Source of the DNA: an uncultured Methylomonas sp.
GTDB lineage: Bacteria; Pseudomonadota; Gammaproteobacteria; Methylococcales; Methylomonadaceae
Assembly: GCA_936941155.1 (NCBI GenBank)
Contig: CAKZJE010000032.1
Coordinates: 124,001-188,000, forward strand
Direction of reading: 5' to 3'
Length of the DNA: 64,000 nt
Positions 53,757-64,000 of this stretch are shown here, piece after piece. The position numbers and the translations under genes are program-made. Numbering within the stretch: the first letter of the stretch is position 1; each line of letters opens with the position of its first letter. The notes under the pieces were generated by a model, which worked only from the letters and a program-made list of their open reading frames with translations, searched no databases and was not told the DNA's origin.

Positions 53757-54629
53757 ATGCAAATCGCCAATCCCATTTATGACAGTGTGTTTAAATTTTT
53801 AATGGAAGACACGCCCAGTGCTATTTTGCTGCTTTCTACCATTATTGAAGAAACCATCGTCAGTTTAGATTTTCTGCCGCAAGAAAATATTTTGCAGTTG
53901 AGCAACCGCTCTTTGACTGTTTACAGACTGGATTTTTGCGCCAAAATAAAAACATCACAAGGCGACAAACAGGTTTTAATCGAAATTCAAAAAGCAAAAC
54001 TGCCTTCTGACATTATGCGTTTTAGGCGTTATTTAGGTGAACAGTACAGCAAAAAAAGCAATCGCTATCAAATGCTTGATTCGCAAAATAAACCTCACTA
54101 CAAATCGTTGCCTATTCTCACAATTTATTTTCTCGGCTATCCACTTGAACACCTGAAAGCTCCAGTGATCAAAGTCAAACGCCACTATTATGATGCGGTG
54201 CAGAATCAAGAAATTCATACCAAAGAAGACTTTATTGAAAGTCTGACCCATGACAGTTATGTGATTCAAGTTTCACAACTCCAAGAACCATGCCAATCTG
54301 AAATTGAACAGTTACTAGCCATTTTCGACCAACACAAACATTTGCCCAGTGATGAACATATTTTAGAAATTGATGAAAAAATTTATCCTGCTAAATATCG
54401 AAGCATCATCCGCCGTTTGCAGCAGGCGATAGCAGAACCTGAAATTAGAAAAACGATGGATGGCGAAGATGAAATTCTGGAGGATTTGCAAAACATGGAA
54501 CGGTTGATAGAAGAACAAAACCGCGCGTTGGAACAACAAAACCGCGCTTTAGAAGAAAAAAATCAGGCTTTGGAAGAAAAAGATAAAATTATTGCGCAAT
54601 TGCAACATCTTTTAGATAAATCGCCATAA
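53757..54629 (+). CDS. Rpn-family PD-(D/E)XK nuclease / transposase-like protein
   Basis: A 290-residue protein of the recombination-promoting nuclease type (PD-(D/E)XK family transposase). It has the N-terminal NPIYDSVFKFLMED and a catalytic core with D59 in YRLDFCAKI, then E76-I-Q78-K79 in VLIEIQKAK. The C-terminus is a coiled coil of heptad-like repeats (EEQNRALEQQNRALEEKNQA), whose repeat number may vary between strains. Rpn proteins in E. coli promote RecA-independent recombination and some act against phage. It is paired with an RHH gene upstream. No terminal inverted repeats were found, so mobility is not shown. Confidence 0.78.
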   Translation: MQIANPIYDSVFKFLMEDTPSAILLLSTIIEETIVSLDFLPQENILQLSNRSLTVYRLDFCAKIKTSQGDKQVLIEIQKAKLPSDIMRFRRYLGEQYSKKSNRYQMLDSQNKPHYKSLPILTIYFLGYPLEHLKAPVIKVKRHYYDAVQNQEIHTKEDFIESLTHDSYVIQVSQLQEPCQSEIEQLLAIFDQHKHLPSDEHILEIDEKIYPAKYRSIIRRLQQAIAEPEIRKTMDGEDEILEDLQNMERLIEEQNRALEQQNRALEEKNQALEEKDKIIAQLQHLLDKSP

Positions 54630-54810
54630 ACAAAAGACAATCTCTAAGAATCCCCAAAGCACATCAAGAATAATTGCAAACAAAACACGCGGTAAAGTTC
54701 CACATTTAAATGTCACATTCATTGACTAAAATAGCAGCTTCGCAAATAAAACAACACGAACATCCAGCAACGTTTTGTTGACAGCCGTTAAACTCAACAG
54801 CAATTTATAG

Positions 54811-56319
<1,509 letters not shown>

Positions 56320-56327
56320 TTTCCTCT

Positions 56328-56360
56328 AAACCTGACAGATTTTTAAAACCTGTCAGGTTT
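56328..56360 (+). terminator. Terminator hairpin after guaB
   Basis: AAACCTGACAGATTTT and AAAACCTGTCAGGTTT form a stem with one mismatch, eight bases after the guaB stop. It is almost the same as the palindrome at 14681-14714. Confidence 0.75.
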
Positions 56361-56465
56361 ATTCAAATCAGTTGCTAAGTGATTTCTTATTACTTGTAAT
56401 TCGACTTTTAGCAAAAATAATGTAAAAATCAGCAATAGAAGTCATTTTTTATTATTTTTACTATC

Positions 56466-57761
56466 ATGCTTATTCGTTTCGGATGCTCAAATTACAAATC
56501 AATTTTTAGTTATCAAGAATTGTTTTTTACAGCATCGAGCCTAAAAGACACGCAATCTGACCTGATTGAAACTACAGCCGTTCCAGAAAAAATTTTACCG
56601 AGCATCGCGCTTTATGGTGCAAATGCGTCTGGAAAAACAAATATGATTGAAGCTTTGCAGTTTTTCATAGGCTTTATTAAAAGTTCTTACAGAGAAGGAC
56701 AAACGACTGGAATTAATAGACCCATTTTTAAACTGAATTCAGAGGCAAAAAATCAAGCTAGCGAATTTGATATTGATTTTATTTTAGATAACAAACATTA
56801 TCATTATGGCTACAAAATTAATAATGAAGCAGTAATTGAAGAATGGCTATTTTCTTACGCTTATGAAAATCGAAAATCCAGAACCATTTTATTTCATCGC
56901 AGTAGTGAAGAAGAAAACGAATATAAATTTAGCAAATATTTAAAAGGTGAAAATAAAGTAATTTCTAAATTGACAAGGGATAATAGTTTATATTTAAGTA
57001 CCGCTGCACAAAACAATCATGCTCTTCTTGGTGAAACGTACAATTATTTCAAATCAATTTTTTCATTTAGATTTGACAATTTATTAAACCCCACTATCGT
57101 TGCTCATCACGTTAAAAAATATGGAACAATCAAACAAGTAAGCAATTTTTTAATGAATTCAGGAACAGGAATAGAAACAATTCAATTAAAATTAAAAACA
57201 CTTGAAGGCGAAGATTTAATTATTAGAAATAAACTCCAATCATTTCTTAAAGATTCTTTATTAGAAAACGCAAAAGACCTTGATCTAGCAAAAGAACTTG
57301 ATTTAATAGAACTGACTCATAAAGATAAAAACGGTAACTTTATCTCTTTTGAATTAGAAGAGGAAAGCTTAGGCACAAAAGCTATGATTGCTTTATTAGC
57401 TCCAATATTTAAAGTGTTAAATGAAGGCGGCATTTTTATTGTTGATGAAATTGAATCGAGTTTACATATTTTATTAACCTTAGAAATCGTTAAATTATTC
57501 AGTCGAAAAGAAACTAATCCCAAAGGTGCGCAATTATTGTTTACTACACATGAAACGCATATTTTGTGCAGTGACATTTTAAGACGCGACCAAATTTGGT
57601 TTTCAGAAAAAAACTATGCGGGTGAAACCGTTATCGCACCTTTAACAGATTATGAATTACGCGCAACCGATAATTTTCAAAAAGGTTATTTAGAAGGACG
57701 ATTTGGCGCAATTCCCTTTTTAGGCGATATTCAAAAACTGTTTCAAGTTGAAAAACAATAA
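56466..57761 (+). CDS. RloA/AbiL-like AAA ATPase
   Basis: A 431-residue ABC-type ATPase of the RloA/AbiLi group. It starts LIRFGCSNYKSIFSYQELFF and has Walker A YGANASGKTNM (about 53-63), a long inserted region, Walker B IFIVDEIESSLH (about 322-333) and LLFTTHETHIL as the switch histidine. Such proteins are SMC/Rad50-like sensors paired with Toprim or RloB effectors in abortive infection systems. It overlaps the next gene by one base (TAATG). Codon use is AT-rich compared with guaB, in keeping with transfer. Confidence 0.8.
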   Translation: MLIRFGCSNYKSIFSYQELFFTASSLKDTQSDLIETTAVPEKILPSIALYGANASGKTNMIEALQFFIGFIKSSYREGQTTGINRPIFKLNSEAKNQASEFDIDFILDNKHYHYGYKINNEAVIEEWLFSYAYENRKSRTILFHRSSEEENEYKFSKYLKGENKVISKLTRDNSLYLSTAAQNNHALLGETYNYFKSIFSFRFDNLLNPTIVAHHVKKYGTIKQVSNFLMNSGTGIETIQLKLKTLEGEDLIIRNKLQSFLKDSLLENAKDLDLAKELDLIELTHKDKNGNFISFELEEESLGTKAMIALLAPIFKVLNEGGIFIVDEIESSLHILLTLEIVKLFSRKETNPKGAQLLFTTHETHILCSDILRRDQIWFSEKNYAGETVIAPLTDYELRATDNFQKGYLEGRFGAIPFLGDIQKLFQVEKQ

Positions 57762-58423
57762 TGGCAAGAAGAATTCCGCAATCAAAACCAATTAGTCGAA
57801 AATTAGGTAAAAAATCGCCCAAGTTTTTGATTATTGCGTTTTGTGAAGGAAAAAATACTGAGCCAGAATATCTTAAAAGTTTCGCCAGACATCACGGTAA
57901 TAACTTAGTCGAAGTTCAAACCATCGCGCCAGCAGGTGCACCATTCACAATTGTGCAATCTGCTGTTGCTCGCAAAAAACAGGAAGATGCTAAGAAAAAA
58001 ACCAATAGTTTTGATGAGTTATATGAAGTTTGGGCGGTATTCGACATAGACGAACATCCCAATATCCCACAAGCACTGGATATGGCAAAAGCAAATCAGG
58101 TGCATACTGCCATATCAAATCCGTGCATAGAAATTTGGTTTTTATGGCATTTTACCTTTCATCAATCGCACATTCACCGACACGACCTTCAGCGTGAATT
58201 GGCAAAATATATGGCAAGCTATCAATCAGATGGCAGCAAACTCATTGATTATGAAAGAATAAAAGATCAGTATGTTTCAGCCAAAACCAGAGCCGAAAAA
58301 CAATTCGCAAATCATGCTGCAACAGGTAATTCTTCTGGAAATCCATCAACAACTTTTTATAAGTTACTCGAAAAAATAATTGAAAATGGCATTGCAACTA
58401 AACCAATCGATTCTAACACCTAA
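57761..58423 (+). CDS. RloB-family protein (putative Toprim effector)
   Basis: A 220-residue RloB/AbiLii-type protein. LIIAFCEGKNTEPEYLKSF contains the Toprim-like glutamate (about residue 30), VWAVFDIDEHPN the DxD pair, and SNPCIEIWFLWHF the conserved block of the family. It probably acts as a metal-dependent nuclease released or controlled by the ATPase, with which it is translationally coupled. Together they look like an intact two-gene anti-phage module inserted between guaB and the convergent tamB. An RloB function as nuclease is inferred from the fold and has not been shown for this protein. Confidence 0.78.
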   Translation: MARRIPQSKPISRKLGKKSPKFLIIAFCEGKNTEPEYLKSFARHHGNNLVEVQTIAPAGAPFTIVQSAVARKKQEDAKKKTNSFDELYEVWAVFDIDEHPNIPQALDMAKANQVHTAISNPCIEIWFLWHFTFHQSHIHRHDLQRELAKYMASYQSDGSKLIDYERIKDQYVSAKTRAEKQFANHAATGNSSGNPSTTFYKLLEKIIENGIATKPIDSNT

Positions 58424-58453
58424 ATTCTCACTAAAAAACAATAACTTAAACCA

Positions 58454-61400
58454 CTACTCATGCGAAAACTCATAATTGATATACGCACGTTGTGACTCTC
58501 CCGCCTGCGTACTTATACTCAATCCCTCAAGAATTTTATACTTTAACGTCAAAATTGTTTGCTTACTAAACAAACCCACTTTCGCCCCAACATAAAAATC
58601 CGGCGTTAAATATTGCCCCACCGCCATTAAACTATCTTTCATGCTTTCGCCCTCCTGCAACTCCATTTCATCAATCCCAAACTTTTCAGCCAACCACGCT
58701 ATTTGTCCTGCTCCATAAGACAACGCCGCACTTGCCAGCATATTGCCATCACTTTTGGTCAATTGATTTAACCCGCGCCCCGTCACTAAATAAGCCAGCG
58801 CGTCCGATTCTGGCAGCGGCGGTTCTGAGGAGATTTGCGCCTGTGGCGTTTGAGTTACGCCGGTTAATTTTAAAATAGCCGTGACTTTTTTCGATTTCGA
58901 CAGCCGAATTGCCTCCACATCCAGCAGCGGATTACCGGGATCGCCATTAAACACAAAGCGTCCACGCCGCACAGTTAAATCTTGCCCATAACTTTTATAA
59001 CGCGCCTTCTGCATGTCAACAGATCCAAATGTCAGCAATTTGTCAGCTTTTTGGGTCAACTTTAATGAGCCGACTAAATCCGTATTTAATCCTAAACCTG
59101 AAAAATGAGTTTGTTTACCTAAATCAATGGTTATATCAACGCCAAAATCCGACTGCGCCGCTGCTTTATCTTTATTTTTTTTCTCCTCGCCGATAATTTC
59201 TTCATCTTCACTCGGCAACACCGCATTTTTAGGCAATTCTTGTAATTGAATTTGCGCTTTTGCCAACGATAATTTTCCTGAAATCAAGCTATTATTTTTG
59301 CTATAAACGCATTTCAATTCTGGTGAAATCAACACTTGTGCGATAGGCAGCTTCACCACTTCAAACTGATTGCCCGTAATCAACAGCTCCGCAGGATAAC
59401 CCGCCTCAGGATTTAACTGCACTTTGCCGGATAAATTCAATTGCCCGTCACCGGATTTGGCATGGCCTGAAATCAAAACTTGCTCACCGGTTAAACTTTG
59501 CAATTTCAGCGTGATATTTTGCAAATGAATTCCCGCCTGCTCCACAGTCACCGAGCTGTTATTGATAGCAAGTTCGCCTTTTAATTCAGGCTTTTTGACA
59601 CTGCCAGCAATGTCTACCGCCGCTGAAACAGAGCCTTTTAACTCAGATAAAGGTTCAATATAAGGTTTGAGTAAATCAAAATTCATCACCGCTGCCGATA
59701 AATGCCCTGAGATGGCTTGATTCGCTCCGGTATCTAAACGCAATTGCCCACGCACATAATTTTTATCAGCGAACACCAGATTTACATCGTTGCTGATTTG
59801 TGAACCTTGCAATGTGCCGGCTAAAGAAACTTGATTCAATGCCAGCGTGGTTTGCTGCTTATCCACCAGCATCGTAACCTGCGTATTTTTTGACATATTC
59901 AGTTGATAATTGCCGGACAGCCCACCGCGTATTTTTTGCACCGCGCCGGATGCGGTTAATTGTCCGCTCAGTTTTAACGTTTCTGGCAAATACTTTTGCG
60001 CTAATTCGGAAGGTAACAGGGCGTGAAAAGCTCCTTGAAAATCGCCGGTTGCAGGATAACTGCCTTCCACACAAACTTTTGCCGCCGCTTGCGTAAAACA
60101 GCTTTCGCCTAGCGCAACATCAAAACCGGCACTGTGTTTGTGAATCGCTAAAGCAATCGCTTTGCTTATCTGCCATTGTCCGGCTTGGGCTTGTTTCAGG
60201 CTTAACTTGGTTAATTGCGCTTGCCAATCGTTGTTTTTGAATGCGCCCGCAACAGCCAAATCAATATCGCCCTGATTAGAATTGGCAAGTAAAGTCAGAA
60301 GGTGATTTGGTTTTGTGCCAACCGCAGAGAAAGCCAGCGTAGAAACTTGGTTTGCACCTGAGCTGATGCCGTTTGCATTAAATTGTAGCTGCGATTTTTT
60401 CTGTTCATCCGCTGCATAATTCAAATCAATCGCCAAATCTTGCAAGGCATGTTGTTCAAAACGCAGTTGTTTTCCCTTTGCTTTTAACAACACATTGGGA
60501 TTTGTCAACGCACCTTCTAAATGCGCATTCGCATTCAATTCACCACTTAAAGTCGCCCATAAACTATTCAAGTGCGGCGCGGTAATCGCAATATCCAAAG
60601 CGGCATTTTTTTCACCCAGCGCACCTTGCACGCCAATTTTATTTGCCCCAGAAACCAACGAAAATGCTTTAACCGTCAGATTTTTATCGACTAAATCGAG
60701 TTGCCCTGTTGCCAACAACGGATAATTGCGTAATTTTCCGCTTAAATAATCAATATTGACTGACAAACTGAGTTTATCTGCTAATAAATGCCCTTTCAGC
60801 GCGGTTTTAAAATTCAAATCGCCCGGCAAATCAGGCTTCACAATCGCAGGATTAAAATGCGCTCCGGTGGCTACTAAATCAAACTGCGGCGCGTCGTGCC
60901 AACCAACTCGCCCTTGAACTTGCAACTGCCCAAGCTTTGCAGTCAAGTTGAATTGGCTAATCTGCAAGTTTTCAGCATCACCCGCACCGATAAATTGTAG
61001 CCGCGCTTCTTCCAATTGCGTTTGCGTTAAAGCTGCTTGCAATTGCAATTGGTATTTTTTTGCTGAACCTGAAACTTTAAAATCACCCGTTTTGCTAGAA
61101 ATTTGCACGGTTTTCCCAGTCAAAGGCCAGCGCAGATTTTGCCAACTGCCGTTTGTCACGAGCGTAGGCTCTTTCATGACATTTTCCACCAACCCTTGTT
61201 GCTGAAAAATAAATGGCGCAAGCAGTTGATTATTAAAACTTACTTTATTGCTATCGCCGCTGGCTTGAATAGCCCCGCGCCATTGTCCGTGTTCAGGATG
61301 ATTAAATTGCCACGCGATATTCACAGAAAATGGAAAACCTTCGCCCAATTTGGTTTTGCCTTTTACGGTCGCGCTGCCGCCTTCACCTTGCACGGTTAAA

Positions 61401-61912
61401 GCTGGCAATTGCAGTTGATTTTCAATAGTTTGTGCAGAAAACTGAATTTTATCAATGTGATAACTTTGCTCTTCTTGCTTAATTTTTAAATTAGACAGCG
61501 AAAAATCATCCAGCGCGATTTGCACAGGTAATTCTATTTTTGCCAGCGGATCAAAATCACTTTTTTCGTCGGTTTTTTTCAACACAACCGATAAATCATC
61601 CAGTTTTATTTGCTTGATTTTCAACACGCCTGACAATAAATCTTCTAATTTCCATTGAATAAGCCCATGTTTTAATTCAATTGTTTGGCTTTCTGTGTGT
61701 AATTTAAAGTTCTCTATTTTGATTCCATCACGCAAACGACCTTCTGTTGCGCTGGCAGAAATTTGTTCAGGAAACAGCGCGAAAACTTGTTGCAAGACCC
61801 ATTCGCTGGCAGAAACGCTGTTAATAATCGCCAAAACTGCCAGCGGCACGCAACCGAGTAAAACAAAGCAAAACAAAGTGATTTTTAAACTACGCCGAAT
61901 CGTGATTTTCAT
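58454..61912 (-). CDS. tamB: Translocation and assembly module subunit TamB
   Basis: A 1152-residue inner-membrane-anchored protein with one N-terminal signal-anchor (about 9-29), a long periplasmic beta-rich body of AsmA-like repeats (for example GELAINNSSVTVEQAGIHLQ), and the conserved C-terminal TamB (DUF490) domain ending KAYINYEFSH-like. C-terminal marks are VRRGRFVFNGDPGNPLLDVEA, SDALAYLVTGRG and YLTPDFYVGAKVGLFS. TamB bridges the periplasm with TamA and takes part in lipid transport and autotransporter assembly. The gene overlaps tamA by four bases. The length is somewhat shorter than E. coli TamB (1259). Confidence 0.92.
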   Translation of the reverse strand: MKITIRRSLKITLFCFVLLGCVPLAVLAIINSVSASEWVLQQVFALFPEQISASATEGRLRDGIKIENFKLHTESQTIELKHGLIQWKLEDLLSGVLKIKQIKLDDLSVVLKKTDEKSDFDPLAKIELPVQIALDDFSLSNLKIKQEEQSYHIDKIQFSAQTIENQLQLPALTVQGEGGSATVKGKTKLGEGFPFSVNIAWQFNHPEHGQWRGAIQASGDSNKVSFNNQLLAPFIFQQQGLVENVMKEPTLVTNGSWQNLRWPLTGKTVQISSKTGDFKVSGSAKKYQLQLQAALTQTQLEEARLQFIGAGDAENLQISQFNLTAKLGQLQVQGRVGWHDAPQFDLVATGAHFNPAIVKPDLPGDLNFKTALKGHLLADKLSLSVNIDYLSGKLRNYPLLATGQLDLVDKNLTVKAFSLVSGANKIGVQGALGEKNAALDIAITAPHLNSLWATLSGELNANAHLEGALTNPNVLLKAKGKQLRFEQHALQDLAIDLNYAADEQKKSQLQFNANGISSGANQVSTLAFSAVGTKPNHLLTLLANSNQGDIDLAVAGAFKNNDWQAQLTKLSLKQAQAGQWQISKAIALAIHKHSAGFDVALGESCFTQAAAKVCVEGSYPATGDFQGAFHALLPSELAQKYLPETLKLSGQLTASGAVQKIRGGLSGNYQLNMSKNTQVTMLVDKQQTTLALNQVSLAGTLQGSQISNDVNLVFADKNYVRGQLRLDTGANQAISGHLSAAVMNFDLLKPYIEPLSELKGSVSAAVDIAGSVKKPELKGELAINNSSVTVEQAGIHLQNITLKLQSLTGEQVLISGHAKSGDGQLNLSGKVQLNPEAGYPAELLITGNQFEVVKLPIAQVLISPELKCVYSKNNSLISGKLSLAKAQIQLQELPKNAVLPSEDEEIIGEEKKNKDKAAAQSDFGVDITIDLGKQTHFSGLGLNTDLVGSLKLTQKADKLLTFGSVDMQKARYKSYGQDLTVRRGRFVFNGDPGNPLLDVEAIRLSKSKKVTAILKLTGVTQTPQAQISSEPPLPESDALAYLVTGRGLNQLTKSDGNMLASAALSYGAGQIAWLAEKFGIDEMELQEGESMKDSLMAVGQYLTPDFYVGAKVGLFSKQTILTLKYKILEGLSISTQAGESQRAYINYEFSHE

Positions 61913-63639
61913 AAGCGTGTGCCTGCGGCGAAATAAATTTGATAACTGGAATTGGCATCATTCAACGGAATCGCAAAATCAAGCCGAATTGGGCCTATCG
62001 GTGAATACCAGCGCAAACCAATGCCCGCTCCTGTTTTGATGCTGATGTTGTCCAAGTTAAACGCATTGCCAGTGTCGATAAACGCCGCAACGCCATAATC
62101 GCCAAACAATGTTTGTTCATATTCCGCACTGAGCAGGGCTGAAAACTTGCCGCCTGCTACATTTCCGAGTCCATCTTTTGGGGCTAATTCTTTGTAATCA
62201 TAACCACGCACACTGTTGATGCCCCCTGCATAAAACCGATAACTGGTCGGCAAGTTATTAAATTTATTCACGGTCATCGCGCCTAAATTCATTCTGCCAG
62301 TGAAAACGCCAGACCAAGGCAAAGGAGTCATCCACACGCCATCGAGATTCGCGCGGAGAAAACTCACATTCGACAGCGGCGTTTCATAACTGCCGCCTAA
62401 ATCAACGCGCAAACGTCTGCCTTCGGTCGGGTGCATCATATTATTAGAAAAACTATTCAACCAATTTCCGCCCAGAATGAACAACAATGACTGCTTTTTT
62501 TCCTGCTGAATCGTGAATTTTTCATAACTAAAATCGGCAAACAAGGTTTGTTTCCAGCCATCCGCCAAGCCATATTTTAAACGGTTAGAAAGCGTGGCAG
62601 ATTGCGAGGTAAAGTTATCGGTTTTCTCCCTTTTTAAACCCGCGCCGAAGGTGTAAGAATCGCTCAACGGATTATCCAACGGAATGTTGTATTGGGTTTC
62701 CAAAGTCGATAACACCAAAGAAGCATCCAAGTTTGCACTAAACGTATCGCCATCGGTATTCAAACGGCGATTTTCATAAAACGCATTCACCAACACGCCC
62801 ACATCAGTGCCGTAACCTAAACCAAAACTATAATGATGCTTGTCTTTTGGGTATAAACTAATCGCAATCGGCACACGTTGGCTTTCAGCACGTTGAAAAT
62901 CTGGGCGAATTTCCACTTGTTCAAAATAGCCACTTTTCGATAACGCATCGTAAGTTTCCACCAATTTACTGGCGTTATAAGGCTTGTCAGCAACCAACGC
63001 GGAATATTTTTTTGCCAATTCTGGATCTAAAACTTGTTGTTTAATCTCAACTTTTCCAAAACGATGTTGTTTACCGCTGTCAAAAACCAGCTTAAATTCT
63101 GCTTGCGCCCGCGCTTTATCAATCAGCAATTGTTTTTGTTTCCATTTTCCCTGCAAATAACCATGCTCCTGAGCTAAAGCGTTAAATCGTGCTTTAATGC
63201 TTTCATAAAAACTATGTTGCAAAGGCGAGCCGATTTTTGCCTGATATTTCTGCACCAATTTTAAAAACTCGGCATCGTTTTTTGCATCGCCTTCAATTGC
63301 AATCGAGATGGTTTTCACAGTGGTTTGTTGTCCCAATTCCACTGTAAATTCTGCCAACCAGCAGTCGTCTTTAACGGTTAAGTTTTTTTTCAACTTAAAT
63401 TGGTAATACCCCAACGCCCGCAAACTACGATCAATTTCTGCATCCGCTTGGGCAAATAATCGCTGAATTTTCCAGTTTGGTGCGGTGCACGGCTGCTCAG
63501 TTAATGCCAGCAAAGCTAAGGCATTTTCTTTGGTTTTTCCTTCCAAGCCATTCATCACAACTTCGGCGCGTGCCGTGCTGGTGAGAAAAACACTTAAAAG
63601 GCTGCAAATAGTTAAAACAGATTTAACATTCAGATTCAT
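61909..63639 (-). CDS. tamA: Translocation and assembly module subunit TamA
   Basis: A 576-residue outer-membrane protein of the Omp85 family: signal peptide (about 1-25, ending ARA), three POTRA domains (about 35-260; KTISIAIEGDAKNDAEFLKL, RFGKVEIKQQVLDPEL), then a 16-strand barrel with YRFYAGGINSVRGYDYKEL (the family VRGY lid-lock motif) and a C-terminal PIGPIRLDFAIPL strand. It works with TamB, whose gene follows with an ATGA overlap. No ribosome-binding site is clear. Upstream lies a repeat-containing gap running to the window edge. Confidence 0.93.
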   Translation of the reverse strand: MNLNVKSVLTICSLLSVFLTSTARAEVVMNGLEGKTKENALALLALTEQPCTAPNWKIQRLFAQADAEIDRSLRALGYYQFKLKKNLTVKDDCWLAEFTVELGQQTTVKTISIAIEGDAKNDAEFLKLVQKYQAKIGSPLQHSFYESIKARFNALAQEHGYLQGKWKQKQLLIDKARAQAEFKLVFDSGKQHRFGKVEIKQQVLDPELAKKYSALVADKPYNASKLVETYDALSKSGYFEQVEIRPDFQRAESQRVPIAISLYPKDKHHYSFGLGYGTDVGVLVNAFYENRRLNTDGDTFSANLDASLVLSTLETQYNIPLDNPLSDSYTFGAGLKREKTDNFTSQSATLSNRLKYGLADGWKQTLFADFSYEKFTIQQEKKQSLLFILGGNWLNSFSNNMMHPTEGRRLRVDLGGSYETPLSNVSFLRANLDGVWMTPLPWSGVFTGRMNLGAMTVNKFNNLPTSYRFYAGGINSVRGYDYKELAPKDGLGNVAGGKFSALLSAEYEQTLFGDYGVAAFIDTGNAFNLDNISIKTGAGIGLRWYSPIGPIRLDFAIPLNDANSSYQIYFAAGTRL

Positions 63640-64000
63640 ATAATCACTAACGATTTATGGATGATTGAAAAGAATAATTTAGATTGTTATACGTTATTAA
63701 GCAAAACTTTTGCCAGCGAAATTTTAAAACAGGAGTAATGTAATTTAATTTTGCATGAGTAAAGGCGTACTGCGCAAACAAAAATGCTTGCGCGTTCTGC
63801 AATTTTTCTTTTATTCAGGATGTTACGCAAAATAAATTAAGTGTTGATGAAAATCAGCTGAGGTTACGCATCAGCAATAATTAGTACGTTTTAGCACAGA
63901 AAACGACGGCCAGTCCTTGAAGGCATAGGTATCTACACAAGATAGCTTGACAGTTTTTATAATAAAACCATTGATAATAAAGAGGTTTTTGTAGGTTGGG
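63640..64000. other. Gene-free stretch at the right edge
   Basis: About 360 bases. The first 260 are AT-rich and should include the tamA promoter. The last 98 are the left end of a second MITE-like copy (63903 onwards), cut by the window edge. No gene is visible. Confidence 0.6.
63903..64000. mobile_element. Second copy of the MITE-like element (left part only)
   Basis: From ACGACGGCCAGTCCTTG onwards the sequence matches 47292-47388 with only a few differences, including the start of the inner repeat (GTAGGTTGGG). The right part lies beyond the window. Confidence 0.7.

Noticed and set aside
54500-54620. Heptad repeats in the Rpn gene as a CRISPR-like or VNTR array
   Set aside because: The repeats are in frame, short and diverged, and are explained by a coiled-coil protein tail.
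53757-54629. Complete insertion sequence around the Rpn gene
   Set aside because: No terminal inverted repeats or target duplications were found on either side.

Overview
The window looks like a chromosomal segment of a low-GC (roughly 40 % by eye) gammaproteobacterium. The support is the Aas/LplT lysophospholipid pair, TamA/TamB, a CRP-type regulator, a yciB-yciI-bolA-parvulin cluster, a large PstC/PstA pair and PhoBR with recognisable Pho boxes. I cannot name the genus. The Ser/Thr kinase with Sel1 repeats, the Rpn-type nuclease and the many small dispersed palindromes would fit a Thiotrichales- or Methylococcales-like bacterium, but that is only an impression.

Layout. 1-5.3 kb: the 3' end of aas and, 3.4 kb later, lplT; between them sits a three-gene restriction-modification-like cassette. 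5.7-15.9 kb: housekeeping genes (nadA, ppx, a YadGH-type ABC exporter, glyA, fhs, a dienelactone hydrolase, a low-molecular-weight phosphatase). 16-20.2 kb: a small proline-rich secreted protein, a methyltransferase, a DUF1244 protein, then the overlapping yciB-yciI-bolA-parvulin run. 20.3-26.5 kb: a capsule-type export operon (KpsM-like permease, an ATPase with a degenerate Walker B, and two paralogous outer-membrane export proteins flanking a KpsE-like protein) with no polysaccharide synthesis genes beside it. 26.8-35.3 kb: an accessory region with a single-chain HicB-HicA fusion, a minus-strand block that includes a Pycsar-effector-like membrane domain fused to a DUF3616 beta-propeller, an FkbM methyltransferase, a kinase with Sel1 repeats and two tandem small secreted paralogues. 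35.8-47 kb: phosphate control and uptake (phoBR, pstSCAB-phoU), with crp, a PfkB-family kinase and bcp in between. Three Pho boxes lie before phoB, pstS and pstC, and a strong terminator separates pstS from pstC. 47-64 kb: a phosphohistidine-phosphatase/Nudix fusion, htpG, uvrB, an RHH plus Rpn nuclease pair, guaB, an RloA/RloB (AbiL-like) defence pair, and tamB-tamA.

Intergenic DNA carries several dispersed repeat families. One is a 296-bp MITE-like element with 37-bp terminal inverted repeats, whose left end recurs at the window edge. Another is a GACGAC-TG-GTCGTC palindrome in four places. A third is a family of CCTGACAGG-type hairpins at five gene ends. There are also a GTAGGT...ACCTAC element, and 43-bp inverted arms that occupy the whole uvrB leader. 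No rRNA, tRNA, CRISPR array or complete insertion sequence was seen.

For novelty, the best candidates are the Pycsar-like/DUF3616 fusion with its unexplained neighbours, the HicB-HicA fusion, the capsule exporter with paired outer-membrane paralogues and an apparently catalytically impaired ATPase, and the histidine-phosphatase/Nudix fusion.
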